Assembly: GCF_002234675.1 (NCBI RefSeq)
Contig: NC_019867.2
Span: forward strand, 4,048,001 to 4,112,000
Length of the DNA stretch: 64,000 bases
Reading direction: 5' to 3'
DNA from: Oryzias latipes
Lineage: Eukaryota > Chordata > Actinopteri > Beloniformes > Adrianichthyidae
Below the pieces are notes generated by a model. The model saw only the letters and a program-made list of their open reading frames with translations, was not told the DNA's origin and made no database searches. Shown in pieces: positions 11,201 to 20,463 of this stretch (position 1 is its first letter; each line of letters starts with the position of its first letter). The position numbers and the translations under genes are program-made.

Positions 11201-12667
11201 CAGTCAAAATGCTGAAGGCAGAGCGCACATCTTACATCAAAACTTTCTAATTCAGCGTCCTGCTGCACAAGAGCACTTTGAAGAATTCTCAGAAAAAAGA
11301 TTGTTGTCATGGTGATGAGCGGTAAAATCCGTGCTCTCTGGAAACAGATGACTGTCAGAAAGAAGGAAATCGAGCATCTGAGACACTTTCAAACGCTCTC
11401 CTGTGCTCCTGTGTCGCTGCTTTGTCACACTTAAATGTTTTTGGAAAAAGTTGGTGATGTGTTTTTTCAATTTTTGGGGAACCGATTCGAGTACCGTTTA
11501 GGCACCGGCTCTGTTTTTCAAAGTACCAGTTCAGTATCGGATAAAATCCCAACGATACCCATCCCTAATCCACATCAATGCTTTAAAACCAAATGATACA
11601 AAATAAACTTTATTCTGAGCACATGACACATTTCCAACAGTTACTTTACAATTCTGAATCATCCAGTAGTACTTTTTGTAGATTTTGTATAAACATCAAC
11701 ATATTTTGGTCTTCTGAACATATTTACATTATTTTCTTTAGTCAGATAAAATAAGGATAACAATAAAAAAGGTTATTTTTGTCTGATGAAGGAAAACACA
11801 TCATTGCATTTATTTAATCAAGTTCTATAAAAAAACCTTTACTCCTCTGTAAATAATTTAGTAATAATTAAAAAATGTGTTGCTAAAACATAAAAGAAAT
11901 CAGAAAAAATTAAGATCTTTCTGATAATTTTCTATCAGAGGCCAAAACTTTGTTCCCAAACTGAATGTCATGTGCTGGATTAGTAGCAAAATGGCTTTCA
12001 TGAGTAGAATTAAAAGAGGAAAAGTTGTTTATGGTTTGCCTGATTTTCTGGTAGCAGGACACCTCGGTTAGAATCCCGCCTGGACCCTTTCTGTGTGAAG
12101 TTTGCATCTTCTTCTAGTGCACGTATCTCTGATTAGTGCCTCTAAATTAGAAAAATAGAATGGGCTCCAGCAATTATTCCTAACCAGGATGGAACAGGAT
12201 AATCAACGGATGGGCTAAACCTAAAAACCAACTCAGTGCTGCTGTTTTCTCCAAAGAGGAGGTCAAGTTTGGAGTTAAATTCAATGCATTAACATTATTC
12301 TGTGTTTAACTGCAGGTTTGACCTGGGATCCAGCACTATATCCCACTTGGTAGCCGGAGTAACCAACCAGTACTCCACCAGAGAGATGCTTCACGAGGTG
12401 AGAGATCATTTCAGGCCACTTTTGCTAGAGGACCTGGCAGATCTAATACTTTTGTGTTGGTGTGTTTTTTGTTTATTGCTGTGCTCTTGCGTTCAGATAC
12501 GAAGCTTCTTCGACTCCCTGACAGAAGAGGCGGGTTCTCAGATGAGGTGCATCCAGCAGAGCTACGAGACCATCGAGGACAACATCCGCTGGATGGACAG
12601 GAACCTTCCTCTGCTGCAGGCCTGGCTGAACAAACATGGCAGCAGAAACCACCATCAGGAGTTATGA
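5211..12667 (+). CDS. erap1: ERAP1-like M1 aminopeptidase lacking catalytic exons, copy A
   Basis: Exons with GT/AG borders: 5211-5691, 5806-5944, 7401-7558, 8355-8434, 8517-8700, 8791-8947, 10344-10528, 10597-10758, 10830-10970, 12316-12397, 12497-12667 (TGA). Joined, they give one frame of 645 codons; vertebrate ERAP1 has about 940. The first exon opens with a hydrophobic signal segment ([15 protein letters not shown]), then [20 protein letters not shown] and [10 protein letters not shown]. Exon two carries [13 protein letters not shown]. From 7401 on come the linker domain ([20 protein letters not shown]) and C-terminal helical domain ([38 protein letters not shown]). These match ERAP1 throughout. 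About 300 residues with GAMEN, HEXXH and the distal Glu are absent, so no zinc peptidase activity is expected. No start-codon exon was found; the first in-frame Met (5333) lies after the signal segment. It could be a non-catalytic protein or a pseudogene. Confidence 0.8.
5945..7158. other. Intron where catalytic exons are missing
   Basis: In other ERAP1 genes several exons with the peptidase core lie between FDEPAFKA and the CSR/WYSGDEL region. I read all frames here and saw no GAMEN, HELAHQWFGN or LNEGFA-like segment. The DNA is AT-rich with homopolymer runs and has no recognised repeat. Confidence 0.6.
7159..7227 (+). pseudogene. Decayed ERAP1 exon ending in a stop
   Basis: After a good acceptor (TTTTTGTCTTCAG) the frame reads [18 protein letters not shown], then SKRF and TAG. 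It aligns with the ERAP1 segment beginning ICPTDG and containing GFCSR, which precedes the linker domain. No plausible GT donor follows the Arg codon; the sequence runs AAACGCTTTTAGC. Including it would truncate the protein, so it is probably skipped or marks decay. It is present in copies A and D and absent from B and C. Confidence 0.6.
7559..8354. other. ERAP1-like intron, no feature recognised
   Basis: Intron between the linker-domain exon and the FLWQIPLTY exon. In copies B and C the colinear sequence stops near 8074 (CCTGCAGGATGTT) and does not resume until about 11983, which marks the left edge of a 3.9-kb deletion. No gene or repeat was identified. Confidence 0.5.
9205..10016. mobile_element. 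hAT-type non-autonomous transposon in intron
   Basis: Starts CAGTGTTTTTC and ends GAAAAACACTG, the inverted ends of a hAT element. Subterminal GTGTGCTGTGG / GTGTGCCGTGGCTC resembles the widespread fish hAT/Charlie ends. It is flanked by CTCTAAAT and ATCTAAAT, an 8-bp target-site duplication with one mismatch. There is no transposase frame in its 812 bp. It lies between the exons ending 8947 and starting 10344, and is shared at the same site by copy D, so it predates that duplication. Confidence 0.8.
10017..10343. other. Rest of intron before exon 10344
   Basis: AT-rich intron sequence ending in a pyrimidine tract and CTCCTTCAG acceptor. An open frame starting at 10296 runs into the exon but begins inside the intron, so its first 16 residues are not coding. 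Confidence 0.5.
11008..11567. mobile_element. Probable non-autonomous DNA transposon (MITE-like)
   Basis: Begins AGGGATGGTCCC and ends CGATACCCATCCCT, giving short imperfect inverted ends. The right end, with GGATAAAATCCCAACGATAC, is like a common fish hAT-related MITE. It is about 560 bp and has no coding capacity. I could not define a clear target-site duplication. It lies in the intron after the exon ending at 10970. Confidence 0.5.
11568..12023. other. ERAP1-like intron, AT-rich, no feature recognised
   Basis: AT-rich intron sequence between the MITE and the SINE. The right edge of the B/C deletion falls at about 11983 (TAGCAAAATGGCTTTCATGAG). Confidence 0.45.
12024..12213 (+). repeat. 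Old tRNA-type SINE fragment
   Basis: Contains GGTTAGAATCCCGCC, a degenerate tRNA-like B box, followed by TTTCTGTGTGAAGTTTGCAT and later CCAGGATGGAACAGGATAA ... CGGATGGG. These are landmarks of a widespread fish SINE (TTTCTGTGTGGAGTTTGCAT ... GGATAAGCGG). The middle is deleted. It precedes the penultimate exon and is conserved in all four units. Confidence 0.65.
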
Positions 12668-13684
12668 GGGGGGGTTAAGGGGTCACAGAAGCCAAAACAG
12701 AAGCAGGTCGATGATGGAATTTCTATATTTTTACTTGATGAAAAAGGTTTTACCTGATGTATTTTTTTTGAACGGGAACTAAAGTATGAAAATTAATTTA
12801 TGCCAATGGAAAGGTTTAGGGGTTTTGACAAATTTAAAAAGGAATTATTGCATAATTTAAATACATTTTAAGTGCATACGATTGTAGCTTAATTGGATTA
12901 AAGATTTTAATTTTTTGTGATGTATTTTAGGCACAAATTTGGGACCTGGACACTTTTTCTAAGATTGATCCTGATGTGTTTCTGTGGGTTTGTGTTAACG
13001 GTAGTTTTTGCTGTGGGGGGGTTATGTTCAACAGCACTGACGTCTGAATTTCTGTGATTTTTGTTTTTATTGCACTATTTTTTTAATGCTACAAAAATTG
13101 TAAATAAAAAAAAAGACTTTATTCAAAGCAGATAATTGATATTTCTGAAATATTCAGTATCAGATCATGTTTGTGATCAGTTTATCAAAGATAAAGTTTC
13201 AAACTTGATTGAAAATATTATAATTACGTTTTAGTTAGATTTTAAATGAGATACTACCTTAAGTTGAAGTAAAAATAGTTTATAATTGCAGAAAATGATG
13301 TAAAAATGTATTATTTATAGTCATAAAGCTTTATCAAAAATGTCCTAAGTTTATAAAACATTGTTTTATATTGGATTAAGGAAAAACATAAAACTATGAC
13401 AGGTTTTTTTTAGGATTTATTTTTCTGTGTGTTTTCTGTTGTTAGTTTTCTAATTTTGGGTTTTTTGTTACCTGTAGGCCATAATCAACAAACCTAAAAG
13501 TAATAAAGACTTGATTGATTCAAAACTGTGTGTATTATTTTTTTATTAAATCAACGTTTCTCTTTTTAAATTCACTAAATGAAATTTTTAAATGTATTTG
13601 CTCCATCTTATCTGAAAGTGTGAATAACATTTTTATATATTTGCAGATCTATATATATTGTAGAAAATGTATGTTTTAATATCT
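12668..13684 (+). other. ERAP1-like 3' UTR and downstream spacer
   Basis: Follows the TGA at 12665-12667. A polyadenylation signal AATAAA lies at 13103-13108, about 440 bp after the stop. Compared with the other three units, this copy lacks about 54 bp between TAAGTT and ATAAAACATTG near 13350. No gene is seen. Confidence 0.55.
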
Positions 13685-13762
13685 TATTCTTTATTATGTT
13701 ACAGCTTTATCCTTAGTGTGAAGTATTCTTTATTATGTTACAGCTTTATCCTTAGTGTGAAG
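13685..13762 (+). repeat. 39-bp perfect tandem duplication
   Basis: Two adjacent identical 39-bp copies starting TATTCTTTATTATG and ending CCTTAGTGTGAAG. The same pair is at 27363, 43828 and 61964, so the duplication is older than the array expansion. Confidence 0.9.
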
Positions 13763-14040
13763 TGAACTTATTTTGAACTATCCAGATTTATGGTCGTGTG
13801 ACATTCCTTTTTGCTTTATGGTTGCAGCATCCTGTGAAGAAGCAGGATGTTCTTTGTGCAAACTTAGGTGTTTTTCATAGGTGCAATAAATATGCCATGG
13901 GCGATATCCGTACCATCTGGGTTGAAGATTCTTCCCCTGAAAGTGTGAAGATTCGTGTTCTCATGTGGAGGTTGGAGATGACCTTTGCTCTGGACACCGG
14001 TAAAAGGAACCTTGAGTTGTCCAGGAATGATTTACTCTGA

Positions 14041-14235
14041 CCAGATGGGGACTCTTTTGATCATCGGACCGTGTGCGCCGGTCAAACGGGCCCCCGGGAG
14101 GTGGAGCGGATCCGAAGCTTGCAATCGTCAGCTATTGGCCAGAGGAAGCAGGCGGGCTATCAACTGACGAATCAGAGCGACCAGGGGCGGAGATCCAGCG
14201 ACCATTATCTTTCCGGAAGACGGAGATTCAAACAC
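14041..14235 (+). promoter_or_regulatory. GC-rich, CpG-rich block upstream of TRIM
   Basis: A sharp compositional change in AT-rich surroundings. It holds many CpGs, an inverted CCAAT box (ATTGGCC, about 14133), a GC box (GGGGCGG, about 14184) and an ETS-like site (CCGGAAG, about 14212). It lies 2.1 kb upstream of the TRIM start and is conserved in all units (27721, 44184, 62320). A TATA-less promoter with a noncoding first exon for TRIM is a reasonable inference. No long ORF crosses it convincingly. Confidence 0.4.
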
Positions 14236-15504
14236 ATCTTAAAAAGACTGGTTTTAAAGTTTTCCATTGTTCTATGGAAAATCTACGAGTACTTCGCATG
14301 TAACTTCAAACTTGTGCGTCAGTAGATCTTTACTTGAGAATCCAGATATATCTGCATTAATGTTTTAATCTGTGCTTTAGAACTATTGTCAGGGAAATAA
14401 ACTCCGTGTATTTTTAAACCGGTTGAATCCTTGTTTGTTTTACCACTCTCGACTATCGAACACGCATGGATGGAAAGAACTGAAAAACGGACGATTTCTT
14501 TCCTACAATCTATATAGATATACCGGTATATTTGCAATATCTTTTAACTGTTTATTGGTGTTTGTTTCATATTTCCAGTTTCACTGGCATTGGAAAGCTG
14601 GTTATCAGAAAGAAGACTCCATCATCTTATTTGCTGCATGTTTTCCTTTGAATAAAATAAATAAATATACAAATATACAAAAGGTCAGTTTGTACCACAA
14701 CCCAAAAGTGCCTTGAATTCACTCGGCACAAACTGATCACAATTTACACACATTTCACTGAAATCACATTTGGCCCCCATGACAATGTACAGAGCGTACT
14801 GAAAGTCAAAAAGTACATGTTGATATATAGAATACATTTCACATATTGGAATGTCACCTATGCATAATACCATGTATTATCCCGCCCGTCTCTGTTGCTG
14901 TATGATTGTTTGTCTGCACATTCCTTGTACTTACCCCCCCTTCTTCAATCTAAATTTAGCTTTGAGAAAAACATTTTTTTAATAATTTATACTGTGTTTA
15001 ACTCCAACTGGTTCAAAGGGCACATAGTAGTCAAAACTTAAGTATCCTGTAGGTCTATGACATAAATCCAACTTACATCTGGTTTAGGCTGTCATCTTAG
15101 AACATTTAAAAATGACTTGCTTTTTAAAAATTACTTTAAGTTTTTGTTCATAAAAAACGTATTTAAAAAAATAACGTAAAATCAAGTAAGCCTCAGTTAC
15201 CATGGAAACACCAACATCTCCCTGTAAACACAGAAGATTACTGAATAGTGGGTTTTCTGTCATTATAACTGTGAAAATAGGTTTGAGTTAAATAATATGA
15301 AAGAATTTAATGCTGCAATATTTCCAGCCACTAATACAAATAGCCACTCATACAATCTACTCCAAAATAATGTTTATCTACAGCTTCTCTCCTCAGAGAT
15401 TAATGGACAAACACCTTCACATGTTTTCTGTTGCTCAAAGAGCTGCTTCCTATATTCTCAAATGGAAATGCAATCATAAAATATTAGAACAAAGAGTAAA
15501 GGAG
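14236..15504. other. Spacer between GC-rich block and hairpin
   Basis: No gene recognised. The small frames here show no family motif. The sequence is highly conserved among units, including a poly-C run near 14934 whose length varies. Confidence 0.45.
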
Positions 15505-15537
15505 AGAACAACAGGAAATCAAATTTCCTGTTGTTCT
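15505..15537. repeat. Perfect 15-bp inverted repeat (hairpin)
   Basis: AGAACAACAGGAAAT, 3-nt spacer CAA, then ATTTCCTGTTGTTCT. The arms are perfectly complementary. The beta-type units carry the same arms with spacer CAG. It is located about 0.8 kb upstream of the TRIM start; function unknown. Confidence 0.85.
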
Positions 15538-16349
15538 AAAAGCAAAACATGAAAACTTAAAATTAAAGATTTTAAAGGATTATTATTAGGAATTATGTTT
15601 TAAAGAAAACTGTTGTACTTTTTGTAAAAAAAAGGTATTACAAAATTGAGAGTTTGTTTGTTGAAAATGTATTTATGACTAAAAGCCTCTTCAAAGATTT
15701 ATTTCTGACTTTCATCTAAATTTCCAGTCCCTTTTATACTAGATCAAACTATTTAAAAAAAAACTGTTGATACTTTATCAGATTAAGCTTTCAATGATTT
15801 ACAGATGTTGGTAAATTTACATATTAAAAAACAAATATTTTAAAATCAAACCACTTAAGAAGACATAAAATATAACTTTTTTTCTGAGTCACAAGAATTC
15901 ATGAAACACAAATCCCCCAAAAACTCTTTAAATGTGTAGAAGTGATTATAAACAAGATAAAAAGCTGGAATTTTTCTTCACATTAGTTAGTGTACATATT
16001 TGTTAGTGTGACAGTTGTCTTCATGTTCATTTTATTTAAAAATGTGTTGTTTGATACACAGTTTTTGAAGAGGTGAAAAACAATGTAAACAATTAGACTG
16101 CATGAACTGCTGTTTAAATAAAGATTTAACACTTTGAAACATGACGAAGAGAAAAAAACTTGACTCCACCTTTGGTGAGAATGAAGAAATGACATCTGAG
16201 GAAACGGAAAGTTAAATGACTTTGCTGAACTGAACTCAGACGCCACTGAAGGTCTTTAAATCTCTGCTGGAAAAAAAAAAGATTTGTGGAATATTTTCAT
16301 CCTGAACTTCAAGACAGAAGCTGGTGAGTCTGAAAGACTTTGGTTAGAA
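15538..16349. other. TRIM upstream region / probable 5' UTR
   Basis: AT-rich. CTG-GTGAGT at 16321-16328 could be a splice donor of an alternative 5' exon. An in-frame ATG at 16284 precedes the family-typical start but adds 22 residues (WNIFILNF...) not expected in this family. No other gene was recognised. Confidence 0.4.
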
Positions 16350-17768
16350 ATGGCTGAGAGAGCTGCTCTTCTTGAATCCTACCTGAAGTGTCACGTTTGT
16401 TCAGAGACTTTCAATGATCCTGTAACTCTGAGCTGCAACCACAACTTCTGTTCGAGCTGCCTGCAGAAGTTCTGGGAACAAACTCAGAACAAAAACTGTC
16501 CCATCTGTAAAAGTAAATCTTCTAAAGATCATCCTGCTGTGAACCTTTGCCTGAAGGAACTTGCTGACTCGTTTGCTGGAAGACAGAAATCTGAATCATC
16601 AGAGACAAAAACAGGAGAGCAGAAGTTCATGGAGGTCTGCAGGAAACATCCAGGAGAATCCAAACTCTTCTGTAAAGACGAGCAGAGAGCTTTTTGTCCT
16701 TTCTGTGAGTTTTTTCAGCACCAGAGTCACAAAGTGGTTCCTGTAGAAGAAGCAGTCAGAGAGCTGAAGGAGGAGCTGAAATCTGACTTAAAGTCTCTGC
16801 AGGACAAGAAGATCAAATACAAAACAATGGAGAAAACATACAATCAGATGATTCAACACTCCAAGAAGCAGCTGCTGTCCACAGAGACACAGATCAGAGC
16901 AGAGTTCAACAAGCTCCAGCAGTTCCTGAAGGAGGAAGAGGAGTCCAGACTGGCAGCTCTGAGGGAGGAAGAGGAGCAGAAGAGGAAGACTGTGATGGGA
17001 GAGATGAAGAGGATCCAGGAGCAGATGTCCTCTCTGTCAGAAAGTATCAGTGCTGTTGAAGCAGAGCTGCAGAAAGACAAGGAGGCGTTCCTCAGCAGTT
17101 GGAAAGACACTCAGAGCAGAGCCAGAGCCCAGAGCTCGCTGTCAGACCCACAGCTGCTCTCAGGAGCTCTGATAGATGTGGCCAAACATGTGGGCAACCT
17201 GTCCTTCATAGTCTGGGAGAAGATGAAGGAGAAGGTCCACTTCAGCCCGGTCCTCCTGGACCCAAACACTGGAAGCAGATATCTTTATCTCTCTGATGAT
17301 CTGACCAGTGTGAGATTTGGAGAAACTTCTCAGCAGCTTCCTAACAATCCAGAGAGAAACATGTATTTTGTTTCTGTTTTTGGCTCTGAGGGATTCAGAT
17401 CAGGGAAACACAGCTGGGAGGTGGAGGTGGGAGATCATCCTCACTGGAACATTGGTGTGACTAAAGAGTCTGTTAACAGGAAGGGAGAGAGTTCTATTTC
17501 ACCAAAAGATGGAATCTGGTGTTTAGATCTTGAGAATGGAGAATACACAAACGGTGATGGTCAGACTGTCACTGTGACTAAGAGTCTCCAGAAGATCAGA
17601 GTCCAGCTGGACTATGACAGGGGGGAGGTGTCCTTCTACAACCCTGAAGACATGACTCACATCTACACTTACAAAGACACTTTCACTGAGAAACTTTACC
17701 CGTATTTCAATGTTGGAGAATCTGGAGAAGCAAAAACCTCTAAACTCCAAATCTGTCCGACTGATTGA
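16350..17768 (+). CDS. TRIM RING/B-box/PRY-SPRY protein, alpha type, copy 1
   Basis: Single-exon gene of 472 aa, taking the ATG at 16350 (MAERAALLESYLKCHVC), which has a good Kozak context and fits related fish TRIMs. An ATG at 16284 in frame would add 22 aa. The RING is complete C3HC4: C14, C17, C29, H31, C34, C37, C50, C53. The B-box has C97, H100, C108, C116, C119, H124 and H127. A long charged coiled coil covers roughly 135-250, then PRY (SPVLLDPNTGSRYLYLSDD) and SPRY (GKHSWEVEVGDHPHWNIGV ... GEVSFYNPEDM) to the end. It resembles the zinc-binding protein A33 / nuclear factor 7 / TRIM35-like group. The predicted role is E3 ubiquitin ligase with SPRY target recognition; an immune role is inferred. 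A polyadenylation signal is at 17796. Confidence 0.93.
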   Translation: MAERAALLESYLKCHVCSETFNDPVTLSCNHNFCSSCLQKFWEQTQNKNCPICKSKSSKDHPAVNLCLKELADSFAGRQKSESSETKTGEQKFMEVCRKHPGESKLFCKDEQRAFCPFCEFFQHQSHKVVPVEEAVRELKEELKSDLKSLQDKKIKYKTMEKTYNQMIQHSKKQLLSTETQIRAEFNKLQQFLKEEEESRLAALREEEEQKRKTVMGEMKRIQEQMSSLSESISAVEAELQKDKEAFLSSWKDTQSRARAQSSLSDPQLLSGALIDVAKHVGNLSFIVWEKMKEKVHFSPVLLDPNTGSRYLYLSDDLTSVRFGETSQQLPNNPERNMYFVSVFGSEGFRSGKHSWEVEVGDHPHWNIGVTKESVNRKGESSISPKDGIWCLDLENGEYTNGDGQTVTVTKSLQKIRVQLDYDRGEVSFYNPEDMTHIYTYKDTFTEKLYPYFNVGESGEAKTSKLQICPTD

Positions 17769-18574
17769 GATGATTTAACTCTTTTGTCATTAAAAAATAA
17801 AAATTGATCAAACCAATGATCTGATGTTCTTTTAGCAGAAAATTTGTATTTTTGTGTATAAAACCATTAACCCTAAAATATTATTTTAAAACTCTGATTT
17901 GTTCATTTAAAAAATTTGTTCAGATCTTGTGCGTTCCACTCCCAACATTAACGTGGATTGGATTGCAGGAAAGCTGAAATCGCAAATGTTGATTCCATTT
18001 CTGTTTTTCTTTGTTCTTTAGTGTCTCAAATATTTTGTATCTGAATTTGATTTTCACTGCAGCATCTTTAAAATGTTCAATGACAAGTTTCTGATGTTTC
18101 TTTTCAGGTAAATGTGAAGCAGCTGTTAAATCTCCTTCATGAGTCAGAAATCAGGAGCATTTCAGACAAAAACTGTTCAGTTAATGTTTTTCTCAGGTTC
18201 AGGAAGAAGAAACGGATCAGAAGAAGGTTTTTCATGTTGGAAGATGGTTTCAAATAGATTCAAGTGTCTGTGATTTATTTGATTTCTGTCAGAATTTAAA
18301 AGGCTCAAAGTAAAAAAAATGTTTTTTATTGTCTTCACATCAAAGCATAATACTACATTGATTTAAACTTTTAAAAAGTTTTAATGGTAGATATTCTTTA
18401 AGCAGCTTTACTCTTTAGGTCTTTTTGTAATTGAATTGTTGAATTTTTGAATTAACCCACCTCCATGATCAAAATATGAAATGAATTAAATGAGGAGAGC
18501 AATAATATGATGAACACACATTTGACCTGAATTCATTTTTTTTAAATAAATACAATCAGAAAATTGTTATTTTA
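17769..18574. other. TRIM 3' UTR and spacer before TE cassette
   Basis: AATAAA at 17796-17801 follows the stop by about 28 bp. The remainder is AT-rich and non-coding up to the TA at 18573-18574, where the IS630/Tc1-type element begins. Confidence 0.5.
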
Positions 18575-20463
18575 CAGTTTTTCTCCATTGGTTTGGCTCA
18601 TTTCTTGAAACAGAAATACATTCTCAAAACAACATGGACAAACCTCCAAACCACTCTGCAATTGTTCACAACAGAATGGCATTTCTCATTAGTTTCATCA
18701 AATTGCAAATGTCTTAGTACAAGTCTCAATGTCTCAGTACATCTTTAAAATGATGAAGTACAAGTAGCCTTCATTTAGCACAGATTCCATGAATAGATCT
18801 TGTTGATCTAAACTGATTGTTGATTCTCAGTCTAATGGTTGTTTGCTCCAAAATGAGTCAGCATCATTTCATTGTGTAAGTCATCACATGCACAATAGTC
18901 TGTTCAGTTGTCTAAATCAATCAAGAACATAATACCATGAATACGATATATGAATCACTTGGAACATTTGATACATTTATTACAGCAATTGACAGTCAGG
19001 TGAAACTAGAACTTGACTAACGAAGGAGGATGTCCCAGGCCAGCGAGGGGGCAATATAATTATGTGTGCTGCCATATCTGAGAATGGTGTGGCCACTCAC
19101 ATCACCAGGCTTGGCCCATACAATACACAGAAAATCCTCATCTTCTTTGACCGCCTTCATTTTGATTTGATCCCTGGAACTGAGAGAGGTCTCTTAGGGC
19201 CTCACCTACCACTATATGTTATTGTATGGGAATATGTGAATTTCCACCATGGCCCGCCCATCAGGGCCTGGTTCACTACTCATCCAAGGATGTTCATAGT
19301 GTTCCTACCACCTTACTCTCCTTTTCTCAATCCTATTCAGAAGTTTTTCTCCGCTTGAAGGTGGAGAGTGTATGAACATCGAGCTCAAGATCAGAGGTCC
19401 CTGCTCTTTGCAATAGATGCTGTGTGGGATAATTTTACAGAAGATCAGTGTAGGGGATGGTTGCCATATGCACACCGTTGTTTCCCTCGTTGCATCACAA
19501 GGGAAAAAATACGCTGTGATGTGGACAAGAATCTGTGGCCAGACAGACAGCAGCGTGTGGACGGCCAGCAGGGTGAGGACAATGGCCAGGACAGGGAGGG
19601 TGATGGGAGGGTGAGGACAGCGACCAGTAAAGAACTGTTGGTTGTGAAATTTTTTACAGCACTGTAGGCTGCATATCATTTTCATTGTTTTTTGTTTGTG
19701 TTTAAATTAAGAAGTATATTATGCTGTATACATTTACCATTTACTCTGATGTATGAAAGTTACTTTATGTGTGTGAATGATAATGGTTACAATTTCCTTG
19801 GCAGTATGAATGCAATGTGTACTGTTTCTGTAAACCTAAGAGGCTACTCTTACCCTAAAATCCTTTTTATTTTTTTCAGTTTTGTACAAAATTGTATTCT
19901 GTTAGCTATACAAAACCAGTACAGTTACCATTGTCAATAAAGGACTGAGCTACAACTGAAAGGTGGACATGAGGGATATTTCAATGGTCCTCTGCTAAAG
20001 TGACAAAACATCTAATCATTTTGACTTGAGGTGCTTACACAATGCCAAAGGGACAAAGTATTTTGGGGGCACTGACTGTTTAAATGAGAAGAAAATTTAG
20101 TTTTGACACATGAGTGAATTGTTCTGGGAGAGAAATGGCTTTTGCAGGTGAACCGTGGTGTTGTGCCGAACCATCCACATTATTTTGGCAAAAGCACCAA
20201 GAGTGCTGAGAATGTCCGGTCTGATCAAGAAATGAGCCAAAGCAATTGAGAAGGATCTTTGCCATTTTGGTGGCACTCACTCTTAACATGGGAAAGGAAT
20301 TTAGTTTTGAAGCACGAGTGAACAGTTTTGAAAGATATATTAGATTTTGCAAGTGAGTTTTTGTGTTGTGCTAAACTGTAATACTGTTTTGCCAAATGAC
20401 CTTAGAGTTTTGAGAATGTAATTTCTGTTTCAAGAAATGAGCCAAACCAAAGGAGAAAAACTG
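18575..20463 (+). mobile_element. IS630/Tc1-type transposon, near full length, defective
   Basis: About 1.9 kb, bounded by inverted repeats of about 56 bp (CAGTTTTTCTCC ... GGAGAAAAACTG) with one mismatch and one indel, and flanked by TA on both sides, as expected for this superfamily. A transposase remnant lies at 19032-19667. The 3' arm holds two degenerate repeats of about 170 bp (about 20094-20254 and 20298-20463), each with a version of CAAGAAATGAGCCAAA. The same insertion is present in other units, so it was in the ancestral module. Confidence 0.85.
19032..19667 (+). pseudogene. DDE transposase C-terminal remnant (IS630/Tc1 type)
   Basis: Reads VPGQRGGNIIMCAAISENG, then LYVIVWEYVNFHHGPP and FLPPYSPFLNPIQKFFSA, then after an in-frame TGA RWRVYEHRAQDQRSL and CRGWLPYAHRCFPRCI. 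These are the blocks of a DDE_3-type transposase. The TGA stands where homologues have Trp (SAWRWKVY). The expected Asp in VWDN is Glu, and the expected Glu in NPIE is Gln. It is therefore non-functional. The same TGA is in the copies at 35499 and 49184. Confidence 0.8.

Noticed and set aside
10831-11250. 139-residue frame containing the ERAP1-like exon
   Set aside because: Only the first part (to 10970) is exon; it reads on through a splice donor into the intron and a MITE.
12400-12480. The intron before the last ERAP1-like exon contains a stretch reading FQATFARG (in remnant B), similar to FEATFARG of the exon at 5806
   Set aside because: The match is eight residues, the flanks do not align, and in the other copies the frame differs; chance similarity is more likely than a duplicated exon.
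13798-14325. Frames of 60-89 residues over the 39-bp repeat flank and GC-rich block
   Set aside because: No recognisable domain, several overlapping frames are equally long, and there is no splice or codon evidence. The block is better treated as regulatory.
16853-17110. Minus-strand frame opposite the TRIM coiled coil (also at 33320 and 47010)
   Set aside because: It is a mirror of the low-complexity Glu/Lys-rich coding strand, with no family motif.
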